Shown: in pieces, positions 54,143-63,997 of the stretch
How positions within the stretch are numbered: the first letter of the stretch is position 1
Layout: each line of letters starts with the position of its first letter
Source of the DNA: Bryobacteraceae bacterium
GTDB lineage: Bacteria; Acidobacteriota; Terriglobia; Bryobacterales; Bryobacteraceae
Assembly: GCA_026129905.1 (NCBI GenBank)
Contig: JAHCHE010000028.1
Location: 50,139-114,138 of the forward strand
DNA length: 64,000 nt
Direction: 5' to 3'
Program-made: the position numbers and the translations under genes
Notes under the pieces: model-generated
Databases searched by the model: none
What the model saw: the letters and a program-made list of their open reading frames with translations, nothing else
What the model was told of the DNA's origin: nothing

Positions 54143-56773
54143 ATGACGGCCGAGGAACACCGTCTGCAGGACTCCGAGCGGCGCGCCGCTCACTGGAAGC
54201 GCTGGGGACCTTATCTCAGCGAGCGCGCCTGGGGCACGGTGCGGGAAGACTACAGCGCCAACGGCGATGCGTGGGGCTATCTGCCGCACGATCACGCCCG
54301 TTCCAGGGCGTACCGGTGGAATGAAGACGGCATCGCCGGAATCTGCGACCGCCACCAGAAGATCTGCTTCGCCATCGCCCTTTGGAACGGGCGCGACCCG
54401 ATTCTGAAGGAGCGGATGTTCGGCCTCACGGGACCGGAAGGCAATCACGGCGAGGACGTCAAGGAGTACTACTACTATCTCGACAGCACGCCGACGCACT
54501 CGTACATGAAGTTCCTCTACAAGTACCCGCAGGCGGCCTTCCCCTACCAGCAACTGGTTGAAGAGAACGGGAGGCGGGGCAAGCTGGAGCGCGAATTCGA
54601 ACTGATGGACACGGGCGCGTTCGCCGGGAACCGGTACTTCGACGTCGCCGTCGAGTACGCCAAGGCAGGGCCGGACGACATCCTCGTTCGCATCACCGCC
54701 TTCAACCGCGGACCCGAGGAAGCCGAGCTCCAACTTCTGCCGACCGTGTGGTTCCGCAATACCTGGTCCTGGGGCCGCGCTGAGCAGCGCCCCGCGTTGC
54801 GCGCCGCCGGCGGCGGAGTCATCGAGCTGGATGAACCTTACTATGGCGTGCGCCGCCTGTTCTGCGAAGGCTCGCCCGAGCTGCTCTTCACGGAAAATGA
54901 AACGAATCTCCGGCGGCTCTTCGACGTCGAGAACGCCACGCCTTTCGTCAAGGACGGCATCAACGACTACATCGTGCTCGGCGCCGCCGACGCCGTGAAC
55001 CCCGCCCGGCGCGGGACCAAAGCGGCGGCCCGCTATCGCCTGCGGCTGAGATCCGGCGAATCGGCTGCCGTACGGCTGCGGTTGAGCGAGAGCGATGGAG
55101 AAACGAACCCGCTCGGGCCGGAGTTCGACGCCGTTTTCGCGGACCGGCTTCAGGAAGCCGACGAGTTCTACGCGACCGTCATCCCCAGTCACCTGTCCTG
55201 CGACGCGAAGTCCGTCATGCGGCAGGCGCTCGGGGGGATGCTTTGGTCGAAGCAGTTCTACCATTACGTGATCCGCGACTGGATGAACGGAGATCCCGCG
55301 TTTCCTCGGCCGTCGGAGCAGCGCAAGCACGGCCGCAACCGCGAGTGGATCCACCTGTACAACGCCGACGTCATCTCGATGCCCGACAAGTGGGAGTATC
55401 CGTGGTACGCGGCCTGGGACCTCGCGTTTCACTGCATTCCACTGGCGATTGTCGATTCCGACCTGGCCAAGGAGCAGCTCGTGCTGATGCTGCGCGAGTG
55501 GTACATGCACCCCAACGGGCAGCTTCCGGCGTACGAATGGGCGTTCGGCGACGTCAACCCGCCCGTGCATGCCTGGGCCGCCTGGCGCGTCTATAAGATC
55601 GAACAGAAGCGGCGCGGACACGGCGACCGCGCGTTCCTGGAGCGGGTATTTCACAAGCTCCTCCTGAATTTCACCTGGTGGGTGAACCGCAAGGACGCCG
55701 AAGGGCGTAACGTGTTCCAGGGCGGGTTTCTGGGGCTGGACAACATCGGGGTTTTCGACCGGAGTTCGCCGCTGCCAACCGGCGGCTTCATCGAGCAGGC
55801 CGACGGCACCGGCTGGATGGGCATGTATTGCCTGAATCTGCTGGCCATCGCGATGGAACTGGCCCGGGAGGACCCGGCCTACGAAGACGTCGCCAGCAAG
55901 TTCTGGGAGCACTTCCTGTACATCGCGAACGCGATCAACCACCTGGGAGAAAACGATACCGGCATGTGGAGCGAGGAGGACGGGTTTTTCTACGACGTGC
56001 TCCACCAACCCGGCCAGGGTCACATGCCGATGAAGGTTCGGTCGATGGTCGGGCTCATCCCGCTGTTCGCCGTCGAGACGCTGGAGCCGAAGCTGGTGAA
56101 CCGCCTGGGCGGGTTCAAGCGGCGGCTGGAGTGGTTTCTCGAGAACCGGCCCGACCTCACCGCCAATGTCGCGTGCATGAGAACGCCCGGCGTTGGGGAA
56201 CGCCGCCTGCTCTCGATTCTCGGCGCGGACCAGTTGCGCCGGGTGCTCCGGCTGATGCTGGACGAGAACGAGTTCCTTTCGCCGTATGGCATCCGCGCCC
56301 TCTCGCGCGTGCACAAGGACAACCCCTACACGTTCGCCGTCGACGGATCGCGCTATCGCGTCGACTACGAACCGGCGGAGTCCTCGACGGGCCTGTTCGG
56401 GGGCAATTCGAACTGGCGCGGCCCGATCTGGTTCCCGGTGAACTTCCTGATCATCGAATCCCTTCAGAAATTCCACCACTACCTGGGCGAGGATTTCCGG
56501 GTGGAGTGCCCCACCGGCTCCGGTCGCTACCTGACGCTTTGGGAAGTGGCGGCCGATCTTTCGCGGCGGCTTACGCATATTTTCCTGCGCGACGGCCAGG
56601 GGCGGCGGCCGGTGCACGGCCCGAACGGCCTCTATCAGGCGGATCCCCACTGGCGCGACCTGGCGCTGTTCTACGAGTATTTCCACGGCGACGACGGCTC
56701 CGGACTCGGCGCGAGCCATCAGACCGGCTGGTCCGGGCTGGTGGCCAAGCTGTTCCAGCAGAGCGGCGAATAA
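54143..56773 (+). CDS. GH63-family alpha-glucosidase
   Basis: An 876-residue enzyme of the glycoside hydrolase 63 / MGH1-like group. It cleaves alpha-linked glucose units, for example from mannosyl-type glycans or glucosylglycerate in bacterial members. Matching blocks are [27 protein letters not shown] near the start, [19 protein letters not shown] (acid residue Asp), [20 protein letters not shown] and [16 protein letters not shown] near the end. No signal peptide is visible, so it is probably cytoplasmic. It starts 3 bp after the anti-sigma stop, so the sigma/anti-sigma pair and this enzyme form an operon, making the enzyme a likely sigma target. Confidence 0.9.
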   Translation: MTAEEHRLQDSERRAAHWKRWGPYLSERAWGTVREDYSANGDAWGYLPHDHARSRAYRWNEDGIAGICDRHQKICFAIALWNGRDPILKERMFGLTGPEGNHGEDVKEYYYYLDSTPTHSYMKFLYKYPQAAFPYQQLVEENGRRGKLEREFELMDTGAFAGNRYFDVAVEYAKAGPDDILVRITAFNRGPEEAELQLLPTVWFRNTWSWGRAEQRPALRAAGGGVIELDEPYYGVRRLFCEGSPELLFTENETNLRRLFDVENATPFVKDGINDYIVLGAADAVNPARRGTKAAARYRLRLRSGESAAVRLRLSESDGETNPLGPEFDAVFADRLQEADEFYATVIPSHLSCDAKSVMRQALGGMLWSKQFYHYVIRDWMNGDPAFPRPSEQRKHGRNREWIHLYNADVISMPDKWEYPWYAAWDLAFHCIPLAIVDSDLAKEQLVLMLREWYMHPNGQLPAYEWAFGDVNPPVHAWAAWRVYKIEQKRRGHGDRAFLERVFHKLLLNFTWWVNRKDAEGRNVFQGGFLGLDNIGVFDRSSPLPTGGFIEQADGTGWMGMYCLNLLAIAMELAREDPAYEDVASKFWEHFLYIANAINHLGENDTGMWSEEDGFFYDVLHQPGQGHMPMKVRSMVGLIPLFAVETLEPKLVNRLGGFKRRLEWFLENRPDLTANVACMRTPGVGERRLLSILGADQLRRVLRLMLDENEFLSPYGIRALSRVHKDNPYTFAVDGSRYRVDYEPAESSTGLFGGNSNWRGPIWFPVNFLIIESLQKFHHYLGEDFRVECPTGSGRYLTLWEVAADLSRRLTHIFLRDGQGRRPVHGPNGLYQADPHWRDLALFYEYFHGDDGSGLGASHQTGWSGLVAKLFQQSGE

Positions 56774-56859
56774 GCACGTCGTGCATGCCAGTTCAGCCCC
56801 GTGATGTGGGGCGGGATCTCATCCTGCGCGGCGGTTCCCAACCGCCGCCCAACAGTCGC

Positions 56860-57591
56860 TTACTTCCGGCCGGAATTGCCGGGTAAACCCTCCCCTCGCA
56901 GCATGGCGGGCGTCAGAGCGCGCAGATCCTCCAGCAGCAGGTCGGGCCGGTGGCCGGCCAGCTCGTCCCGACTCGAAAGCCCTGTGGCCACGGCGATCGA
57001 GCGGATCTTGTTGCGCCTCGCCGCCAGGATATCGTTCGGATGATCCCCTACCAGAGAGATCAGCGTCCGCCGGTTCGCCCACCCGTTCTGCCAGGCCTGC
57101 CGCAGCGCGATGCGTACAAGGGCCGCCCGGGACGAAGCCTGCTCGGCGAACGCGCCGAACAGGAAATAGTCCTTGATGCCCGCGCATTCCAGTTTCCGCC
57201 AGCCGATCCGGCTGAGATTGCCGGTGACCAGCCCGATCGGAATGCCCGCCCGGAGCGTGCGAGAGAGCAGCGTCCGCACGCCTGGGCAAACGCGCCGGCG
57301 AAGGTCGGGACACGCGCCGTGGTATATCTCCTGCGCCGCGGCCATCACCGCCGGCATGGCGGCCCGGATGCGCGGCGCCGGGACCCCGGCCGCTCTCATC
57401 ATCAGCCGGAGTATGTCGCCGTCGAGCATTCCCTGAACCGGAATGCCGTCCGTGGTGGACTCGAGACCGCTTACCCGCCGCACCGCCTCCACCAGCGCTT
57501 CCCGATGGTGCGGCCCGGCCCGGCGCACCAGCGTTCCGTCAATGTCAAACAAAACCAGCGCTTTGGGGGGCGTATCTCTGCCGGCGGCCAC
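56860..57591 (-). CDS. HAD-family hydrolase (phosphoglycolate phosphatase-like)
   Basis: A 243-residue phosphatase of the HAD superfamily, class IA. The nucleophile motif I is LVLFDIDGTLV (catalytic Asp), motif II is PIGLVTGNLSRIG, and motif IV is LVGDHPNDILAARR with the Asp pair. A cap domain of about 90 residues lies after motif I. Substrate is unknown; phosphoglycolate or pyrophosphate-type compounds are typical. It is convergent with the GH63 gene and divergent from the lipoprotein gene, so it is transcribed alone. Confidence 0.88.
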   Translation of the reverse strand: MAAGRDTPPKALVLFDIDGTLVRRAGPHHREALVEAVRRVSGLESTTDGIPVQGMLDGDILRLMMRAAGVPAPRIRAAMPAVMAAAQEIYHGACPDLRRRVCPGVRTLLSRTLRAGIPIGLVTGNLSRIGWRKLECAGIKDYFLFGAFAEQASSRAALVRIALRQAWQNGWANRRTLISLVGDHPNDILAARRNKIRSIAVATGLSSRDELAGHRPDLLLEDLRALTPAMLRGEGLPGNSGRK

Positions 57592-57648
57592 TGCTTCTCC
57601 ACTATAACGGGTCGGCCCACCCGGCGTTCAGGTACAATAACTCTCGCC

Positions 57649-58263
57649 ATGGGAAATCGCAAAATCCTTGCGTTCGCTCTATTGGCGGCCCTGGCCGGAT
57701 GCTCCGAAGCGCCCAAGCCTGCCGCGGAAACAGCCGAGCCGGCCCCTCCGCCGGTACCTGTCGATGGTCAGAAAGCCTTCTTTCAGGCGTACGTCGCGGC
57801 GCGCAGTTGGGCCAGCGACGCGCAGGGCCTGCGCCTGGAAAGCGTGGATATTCCCGAGGTGAAATCGGAGGACGGGAAATACGGCGCCTGGCGCGCCACG
57901 TTCGTCTCGCCGGCCAAGCAACGCGTCGCCATCTTCAATTACGCCGTCGCTCATTCTTCCGACAAGTTCCCGAAGGGCGTCTTCCAGGATCACGAGGAGG
58001 GCTACGGCCGTGCGGAAAAACCTTGGCCCGTCAGCGCTCTCAAAACCAGCTCGGAAAAGGTCCTTCAGACGGCCCTGGAGCGTAAGGAGGCGAAGGATTA
58101 CATGAAGAAGAACCCGGATAAGCGGGTGGCAATGCTTCTTGAACAGACCAACCGGCACCCGAATTTAGCGTGGCGCGTGGTGTGGGGCGAAAGCATTTCA
58201 CGGAGCGATTTCTCGATCTTCGTGGATGCCTCTTCAGGGGCATTCCTCGAAGTAATGCGTTGA
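57649..58263 (+). CDS. lipoprotein of unknown function
   Basis: A 204-residue lipoprotein starting at ATG 57649 (the same frame is open much further upstream but that part is antisense to the HAD gene). The lipobox is LAALAGC at residues about 12-18, followed by a Pro/Ala-rich linker (KPAAETAEPAPPPVPVDGQ). The folded part is unrecognised. Its central segment GQKAFFQAYVAARSWASDAQGLRLESVDIP and the closing WGESISRSDFSIFVDASSGAFLEVMR suggest a small alpha/beta domain of the kind seen in acidobacterial envelope lipoproteins. A TACAAT-like -10 is at 57633-57638. Confidence 0.8.
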   Translation: MGNRKILAFALLAALAGCSEAPKPAAETAEPAPPPVPVDGQKAFFQAYVAARSWASDAQGLRLESVDIPEVKSEDGKYGAWRATFVSPAKQRVAIFNYAVAHSSDKFPKGVFQDHEEGYGRAEKPWPVSALKTSSEKVLQTALERKEAKDYMKKNPDKRVAMLLEQTNRHPNLAWRVVWGESISRSDFSIFVDASSGAFLEVMR

Positions 58264-58296
58264 GTTCCGGCACAGTCCCGCCGCTTACTGGTTATC

Positions 58297-59520
58297 ATGA
58301 AGTCGATGTCTCAACCCCTGCCACGCTTGCGGGCCGACCTCGACTTCATGCCCTCGCCCGTGCCGGACCGTCCCGGTTTGCTGATCCGCGATCCGTATCA
58401 GTATTCCGACGCCACGCTCATCATCCCGCCGGCCCTCGTGCAGTGCCTGACGTTTTTCGATGGCGAGCAGGATGAGTTGGATCTGCGCGCGCACCTGGTG
58501 CGGCTCACCGGCGACCTCCAGGCCGGCGGCGTTTTGGATCACCTCAAGGACACCCTGAGCAACGCCGGGTTCTTGCACGACGACGTCTACCTCAAGCTCA
58601 AGACGGAACGCCACCGGCAGTTCGCCGAAGCGCCGGCCCGCGAGCCCGCTCACGCCGGCGCCGCCTATCCGGACCAGCGCGACCCGCTCCACACCACGTT
58701 GAGCCGGTACCTGGTAGGGGCGGGCGCTCCGGCGAATAACGGTCTGCTCGGCATCGCCGCCCCGCACGTCAGTCCGGAGGGAGGTTGGCAATCCTACGGC
58801 GCCGCCTATGGCGCGCTGGGCGAATCGTACCGCGACCGCGTCTTCGTCATCCTCGGCACGTCGCACTACGGGGCGCCCGATCGCTTCGGACTTACCCGTA
58901 AGCCGTTCGTCACGCCCTTCGGGCAGGCCCGGCCCGAACTCTCGCTCGTCGACCGGCTCGCCTCCAAAGCCGCGGACGCCGTCGAAATGGAGGATTACTG
59001 CCACGCCACCGAGCATTCCATCGAATTCCAGGTGGTTTTCCTCCAGCACATCTTCGGAAGCGACATCCGGATCCTTCCGATTCTCTGCGGCTCGTACGCC
59101 CGCAGCATCTACGACGGCGGCGCTCCGGAAGACAACGAAAACGTCAGGCGGTTTCTGGGCGAACTTGGGGAACTCGCGGCGGAAACGGACCGCCTCTTCT
59201 GGGTGCTGGGCGTCGACATGGCGCACATGGGACGCCGTTACGGCGACCAGTTCACGGCGCTCGCCGGGCAGGGAACGATGAGCGAGGTCGAGGAGCGCGA
59301 CCGGGACCGCATCGGCCGCATAGCCGCCGGCGACCCCGAAGGCTTCTGGGAACTCGTGCGGCGCAACCGGGACGACCTGAAATGGTGCGGCTCGGCGCCC
59401 TTCTACACTTTTCTCCGCGCCGTCCCCCAGGCCCGCGGCCGGCTGCTTCGTTACGAGCAGTGGAACATCGACGAGCAGAGCGTCGTCAGTTTCGGCGCCC
59501 TGGGTTTTCACGCCGCCTGA
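58297..59520 (+). CDS. MEMO-family protein (AmmeMemoRadiSam system B-like)
   Basis: A 407-residue protein. Residues about 125-405 are a MEMO domain of the LigB dioxygenase-like fold, with the signature histidines in GIAAPHVSPEGG, VILGTSHYG and CHATEHSIEFQVVFLQHIFG; these place it with MEMO1/AmmeMemoRadiSam protein B. The first 120 residues form an unrelated all-helical extension (QDELDLRAHLVRLTGDLQAGG). The neighbouring radical-SAM and AMMECR1 genes that complete such systems are not in view. It starts 34 bp after the lipoprotein stop, so co-transcription is possible. Activity unknown. Confidence 0.88.
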   Translation: MKSMSQPLPRLRADLDFMPSPVPDRPGLLIRDPYQYSDATLIIPPALVQCLTFFDGEQDELDLRAHLVRLTGDLQAGGVLDHLKDTLSNAGFLHDDVYLKLKTERHRQFAEAPAREPAHAGAAYPDQRDPLHTTLSRYLVGAGAPANNGLLGIAAPHVSPEGGWQSYGAAYGALGESYRDRVFVILGTSHYGAPDRFGLTRKPFVTPFGQARPELSLVDRLASKAADAVEMEDYCHATEHSIEFQVVFLQHIFGSDIRILPILCGSYARSIYDGGAPEDNENVRRFLGELGELAAETDRLFWVLGVDMAHMGRRYGDQFTALAGQGTMSEVEERDRDRIGRIAAGDPEGFWELVRRNRDDLKWCGSAPFYTFLRAVPQARGRLLRYEQWNIDEQSVVSFGALGFHAA

Positions 59521-59526
59521 GCGCGT

Positions 59527-61563
59527 CTATTCCGCGGTCTTCACCAGGCTCCGCAACACCTCCGCCACGCTCCACGCCTGCGCCACACAGCCTCGCGGCG
59601 CGTACGGCGACTCGGCGTCAAAGATCTCGCTGATCGATCCGAGGCAGGCTTCGCTCAGGTGCGAGTCGAAGCGTTCGAGGAATCCGCGCGCCTCCGCCCG
59701 GCCGTCCGGATGCGCATTCAGCCACGCGTCGATGAACGGGCCGATCAGCCAGGGCCACACCGTGCCCTGGTGATAGGCGGCGTCACGCGCCCGGAGGTCT
59801 CCGTAGTATTTCGCCTTGTAGTTGGGATGTTCCCGCGACAGCGTGCGCAAGCCGAACGGCGTCAGCAGCCGTTCGCGCACCACCTCCACGACGCGTTCCC
59901 ACCGCGCCTGCTCCAGCACCGGGTAGTCCAGCGACACGGCGAAAATCTGGTTCGGCCGGAACGCCGCGTCGTCGCCGTTCTCTCCATCCACAACGTCGTA
60001 GAGGTACTCCCCGTCGGCGAACCAGAATCGCTTGTTGAACGACTCGCGCGCGCGCGCCGCGTGCCCGGCCACCGAGGCCGCGTCCGCGTCGCCCTTCTCC
60101 TGCCGCAGCCATCGCTCCAGCAAGCACAGCGCGTTGTACCAGAGCGCATTGATCTCCACCGCCTTGCCGCGCCGCGGCGTCACTACCCAGTCGGCCACCT
60201 TGGCGTCCATCCAGGTAAGCTGGTAGCCTTCCTCGCCTTGCCGCAACAGGCCATCATGATGGTCGACGCAGATGCCGAAACCTGTGCCGCGCAGATGATG
60301 GTCCACGATATCCTGCAGCTTCGGCAGAATCAGGCGCAGCGTCGCGCGGTCGCCCGTCTGTTCCACGTACCGGTGAATGGCATGGAAGAACCACAGCGAC
60401 GCGTCGGCGGTGTGGTACAACCCGTCCTTGCCGTGCTCGGGAAAAAGGTTCGGGATCAGCCCGCCGCGGACATAGTGCGCGAAAGTTCGCAGAATCCAGC
60501 CGGCTTCGCTGAAGCGCCCCGTCGTCAGCGTCAAGCCTTCCAGGCTGATCATCGTGTCGCGGCCCCAGTCGGTGAACCAATGGTAGCCGGCGATCACCGT
60601 GCGCATCTCGTCGCCCGCCGCGCGCGCCCGCGCCGCGTCCTCGCTGCGTCCCATGGGAACGACGACGAACTGATCCGCGGCCAGTACGAGTTCCGACGCC
60701 AGCCCTTCCTGCGCCTTCGGGTGCGCGTGCGCGAACAGCAAACGCCGCCGTTCGCTCTCCGCTTCCAACGCGTCCTCCGGCTTCAACGCGCAGATGTCGT
60801 CCCAACTTTCCGACGAGAACACGAGCGTCGCATCGCGCTCCGGAGCCAGGTCCAGGCGAAAGAAACCCGGACTCCATAGGTCTCCCGCCGACTCGTACCC
60901 GCGGACCTCCTCGATCGAGTAGGCGATCTTCTGTCGTTCCCGGTTGATGCTGAATGAAGCCCGTTCGCCGTAAATCATCATGCGCAGCGGCGGCAGCGAG
61001 TCGCCCGAGGATACCTCGTACCGCGCTCCCACCACCACCAGGCGGTAGTTTTCCTCCAGCGGCCGGTCAACCGGCGCGTCGTGGGTGCGGAAATGCAGCG
61101 CCGGCCGGACGCCGAGCCTCAGCGCGCCTTCCCCCGACAGCATCCGGTAGTTGACATAAACCGAGTTCTGGCGAAATGGCATGAGAATCCGCTTCTCCAC
61201 CACGTACCCTTCCGCCTGGTAGCGCCAGACCGGCAGCCCGTTGTCGAGCTCAAAGTGTTCGAGGGTGGCGTCGCCGGCCTGCGCTCCGCCCTGCGTTGTC
61301 TGTTGGGCCAGTCCGAATTTGTAGATGCGCCCCTGGTTTGGGATCCGGACCTGTTCCAGCAGGGCGTTGAGCATGATTGTCCTGCCCAGCGGCTCGGCGA
61401 GGGCGGCGATCAGGTAGCCGTGATAGCGCCGCGTAATCGTGCCGTTCACCGTACCGGCGGCGTATCCTCCCAGACCGTTGGTGACCAGCCATTCGTCAAC
61501 GAAAACAGGGTCCGGATCTCGAGGCGCCCGAAGCTCCAGTCCGCGCCGCATCAGTTCAGCCAT
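59527..61563 (-). CDS. glycogen debranching enzyme (archaeal/amylo-alpha-1,6-glucosidase type)
   Basis: A 678-residue amylo-alpha-1,6-glucosidase / glycogen debranching enzyme. It has the N-terminal beta domain (EWLVTNGLGGYAAGTVNGTITRRYHGYLIAAL) and the (alpha/alpha)6 barrel (GYHWFTDWGRDTMISLEGLTLTTGRF, DASLWFFHAIHRYVEQTGDR, ending FDAESPYAPRGCVAQAWSVAEVLR). It removes alpha-1,6 branches from glycogen or limit dextrin. A gap of 41 bp separates its start from the upstream treZ stop, so the two probably form one operon. This fits alpha-glucan turnover feeding trehalose formation. Confidence 0.93.
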   Translation of the reverse strand: MAELMRRGLELRAPRDPDPVFVDEWLVTNGLGGYAAGTVNGTITRRYHGYLIAALAEPLGRTIMLNALLEQVRIPNQGRIYKFGLAQQTTQGGAQAGDATLEHFELDNGLPVWRYQAEGYVVEKRILMPFRQNSVYVNYRMLSGEGALRLGVRPALHFRTHDAPVDRPLEENYRLVVVGARYEVSSGDSLPPLRMMIYGERASFSINRERQKIAYSIEEVRGYESAGDLWSPGFFRLDLAPERDATLVFSSESWDDICALKPEDALEAESERRRLLFAHAHPKAQEGLASELVLAADQFVVVPMGRSEDAARARAAGDEMRTVIAGYHWFTDWGRDTMISLEGLTLTTGRFSEAGWILRTFAHYVRGGLIPNLFPEHGKDGLYHTADASLWFFHAIHRYVEQTGDRATLRLILPKLQDIVDHHLRGTGFGICVDHHDGLLRQGEEGYQLTWMDAKVADWVVTPRRGKAVEINALWYNALCLLERWLRQEKGDADAASVAGHAARARESFNKRFWFADGEYLYDVVDGENGDDAAFRPNQIFAVSLDYPVLEQARWERVVEVVRERLLTPFGLRTLSREHPNYKAKYYGDLRARDAAYHQGTVWPWLIGPFIDAWLNAHPDGRAEARGFLERFDSHLSEACLGSISEIFDAESPYAPRGCVAQAWSVAEVLRSLVKTAE

Positions 61564-61604
61564 CCGCGCTCTCCTTGATGTTCGGGATTTTCACCAGCGG
61601 GATC

Positions 61605-63488
61605 TCAGATCGCCGCCCCGGATGCCGCCGTCAGCGCTATTGCCGCGTGGCCCGGAATCATCCAGTTGTCGCCGGTTTCCAGTGGCGCCGTTCCGTGCCC
61701 TCCGTAGGCCGGGTCCTCGCTCGACCACAAAGGACGCCAATGCCGCTGGGCCGGCGGCGCCAGCAGCGGTTCCGGCGCGGGATTCAAACGCAGGTCCCGT
61801 CCGAAATTAACGAGCAGGAGCCGGTCGTCGCCCTTCCGGCCGAAAAACCGCAGCAGAAAGGCCGCGGCATCCAGGACGGCGCCGTCCAGACCCTCCGCCT
61901 CCTGACCGTGAAAGACGGGATCCTCCCGCCGCAGCTTCAAAAGGTCGCGATGTAAGCGATAGACCGGGCCGTGCGTCTGGCGTTGGGACAGATCGAGCTT
62001 CGACGCTTCGAACGTCCGCTGGTCGGCCGGGTCGCGCAATAGCGCTTGCATCGCTGGAGTGGCCAGGGTCCGGAACTGCTGGAGAAACTCGGCGCGCCCT
62101 TCCCTGACGCTCGACGCCAGTTCCGCCTTGTGATCGGCGAAATACAGAAACGGCGCCGACGCGGCGAACTCCTGACCCTGGAAAAGCATCGGCGTCTGCG
62201 GCAACAGCAGCAGCAGCGCCGTCATCGCCCGCAGCCGGCCGGGGTCCGTGAGTTCGTGACAACGCAGGCCCCGGCCCGAGTTCGCCACCTGGTCGTGGTT
62301 CTGAATGAAATTGACGTAGGACTTCGGGCTCATCCGCAGCGACGGCGTTCCTCTGCGTTGCTTTTGCCACTTGTACCGCTGGCCCTGAAAGAGAAAGCCG
62401 TACTTCGCCATGGAAACGAATTCCTGGGCTTTTCCCAGGTAGTCGGTGTAATACGCCTCAGCCCGACCCGTCAACGCCACCATCGCGCTGTGATGGAAAT
62501 CGTCGTTCCACAGCGCGTTGAGACCGTACCCGCCCTCTTCCCGCGGCAGCGCCAGCGTGATGTCCTGCGGTTCGTTCTCTCCGACAATGAAGATCGACCG
62601 GCCCCCGCCGGCCTCCCGCGCCGCTCTGGCGATCTCTCCCAGAACGTGATTCTCCGATTCGTCGAAGATCTGCTGCGTGGCGTCCAGGCGCAGCCCGTCC
62701 ACGTGATACTCTTCAATCCAGTAGCGCGCGTTCGTTAGAAAGAACTCCCGCACCGGCCTTGCGTTCGGGCCGTCGAAGTTAATGGCGCGCCCCCACTCGT
62801 TCTCGTAGCGATCGGTGAAGTAATCTTTCGCGAATTCCGGCAGATAATTGCCGTCCGGGCCCAGGTGGTTGTAAACCACGTCCATAATGACGCCGATGCC
62901 GAGGTCGTGCGCCCGGTCGACAAACCGGCGCAAGTCGTCCGGGCGCCCATAGTTCCGCGTCGGGGCAAACAGGCACACGCCGTCGTAGCCCCAGCCGAAG
63001 CGCCCCGGAAACTCGGCCACCGGCATGATCTCGACCATCGTGATGCCGGCGGCCGCCAGTTCCTCCAATTCACGAGCCGCGCTCTCGAATGTTCCTTTCG
63101 GCGTGAACGAGCCGACGTGCATCTCGTAAATGACCAGGTCCGCCAGCGGGACGCCTTGCCACGCGCCGTCGGTCCACCGGAATGCGGCGCTGTCGATCAC
63201 CTGAGAAGGTCCGTGCGGGCCTTCGGGCTGATATCGCGAGGCCGGATCGGGCAACAGCAGGTCGCCGCCATCCAGCCGGAAGCGGTACAGCGTTCCGTTT
63301 CTCGCCTCGGCGACCGCCGCGCTGAAATATCCTTCGCCCTCAGGCTCCATGGCAAAGGCTCCGGCGCCCTCGACGACAACCTCCACCTGGCGATGGTCGG
63401 GCGCCCAAACCCGGAAATGCACCCCTCCTTCGGGCAACGGTTCCGCCCCGATAGGCAATGTTCTCTGTGTCTCCACGGCAGCCGGCAT
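61605..63488 (-). CDS. treZ: malto-oligosyltrehalose trehalohydrolase
   Basis: A 627-residue GH13 enzyme, length as usual for TreZ. It hydrolyses maltooligosyl-trehalose to release trehalose, acting after TreY. An N-terminal carbohydrate-binding-type beta-sandwich (GVHFRVWAPDHRQVEVVVEGAG) precedes the TIM barrel, with MDVVYNHLGPDGNYL, VDGLRLDATQ (catalytic Asp), FIVGENEPQD (catalytic Glu) and YVNFIQNHDQVANSGRG. The start ATG 63488 has GGTGA upstream; GTG 63527 is also open but has no ribosome site. No treY is in view; it may lie beyond the window end. Confidence 0.95.
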   Translation of the reverse strand: MPAAVETQRTLPIGAEPLPEGGVHFRVWAPDHRQVEVVVEGAGAFAMEPEGEGYFSAAVAEARNGTLYRFRLDGGDLLLPDPASRYQPEGPHGPSQVIDSAAFRWTDGAWQGVPLADLVIYEMHVGSFTPKGTFESAARELEELAAAGITMVEIMPVAEFPGRFGWGYDGVCLFAPTRNYGRPDDLRRFVDRAHDLGIGVIMDVVYNHLGPDGNYLPEFAKDYFTDRYENEWGRAINFDGPNARPVREFFLTNARYWIEEYHVDGLRLDATQQIFDESENHVLGEIARAAREAGGGRSIFIVGENEPQDITLALPREEGGYGLNALWNDDFHHSAMVALTGRAEAYYTDYLGKAQEFVSMAKYGFLFQGQRYKWQKQRRGTPSLRMSPKSYVNFIQNHDQVANSGRGLRCHELTDPGRLRAMTALLLLLPQTPMLFQGQEFAASAPFLYFADHKAELASSVREGRAEFLQQFRTLATPAMQALLRDPADQRTFEASKLDLSQRQTHGPVYRLHRDLLKLRREDPVFHGQEAEGLDGAVLDAAAFLLRFFGRKGDDRLLLVNFGRDLRLNPAPEPLLAPPAQRHWRPLWSSEDPAYGGHGTAPLETGDNWMIPGHAAIALTAASGAAI

Positions 63489-63880
63489 AGACCGCAGGTC
63501 ACCGGATAGAGAGCCCGGCGAACTCACCGGTTACAGCGACGTCTCCGTCTTTCCCGGTAACTGCCTGATGTAGCGGGTAATGGGTTCAAGGCCTCTTCCA
63601 GGCGCCTCGGCCCGTCGTGGCACAGGAATTCAACAACTTACGTCGCGCTGGGGCGCCGGACGATCAGACGGCGGCGGCCGGCGCCTCTCCCTAAACGGCT
63701 CGCGATTCTGGGGATCATCATCCTTCTTGAGGGCTTGGTAAAGCGAGCAGGCCAATGGCGGGCGCAGCGCGAAGAGCTTGCATTCCTGGTGAGCGGCGCC
63801 ATCGATTTCGCGGCTAAAGAACGGAGCGGGATCGTCGTGGTACCGAACCACCCCACGCATTCGTGTAAACAAGAGCGCGA
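63489..63880. other. intergenic stretch upstream of treZ
   Basis: No convincing gene. Several overlapping frames of 70-118 codons occur on both strands, but none has a recognisable family or a clear ribosome site. The first 40 bases could be the treZ N-terminal extension. It would hold the treZ promoter. Confidence 0.4.
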
Positions 63881-63997
63881 ATGGAGGTGTATACCGATCC
63901 GTACTGGGAAGCTAAGAATGGAAAACCCGAATATGAGCCGCAAGTAGTATTGCTCATGCACTTGTCGGACTTGCCAACCCCTGCGGTGAATCATTGA
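63881..63997 (+). CDS. possible short 3' gene or fragment at window end
   Basis: An ATG at 63881 opens 38 codons to TGA 63995-63997 (MEVYTDPYWEAKNGKPEYEP and on). A stop codon precedes it in the same frame. The GC content is lower here than in the adjoining DNA. It could be a small unknown gene or a remnant; no family was recognised. Confidence 0.2.
   Translation: MEVYTDPYWEAKNGKPEYEPQVVLLMHLSDLPTPAVNH

Noticed and set aside
53522..56719. A 1065-codon frame antisense to anti-sigma and GH63
   Set aside because: It is the opposite strand of two well-supported genes in a GC-rich, strongly third-position-biased sequence, where long stop-free antisense frames are normal. The protein is low-complexity (V/R/E/Q rich) and shows no domain.
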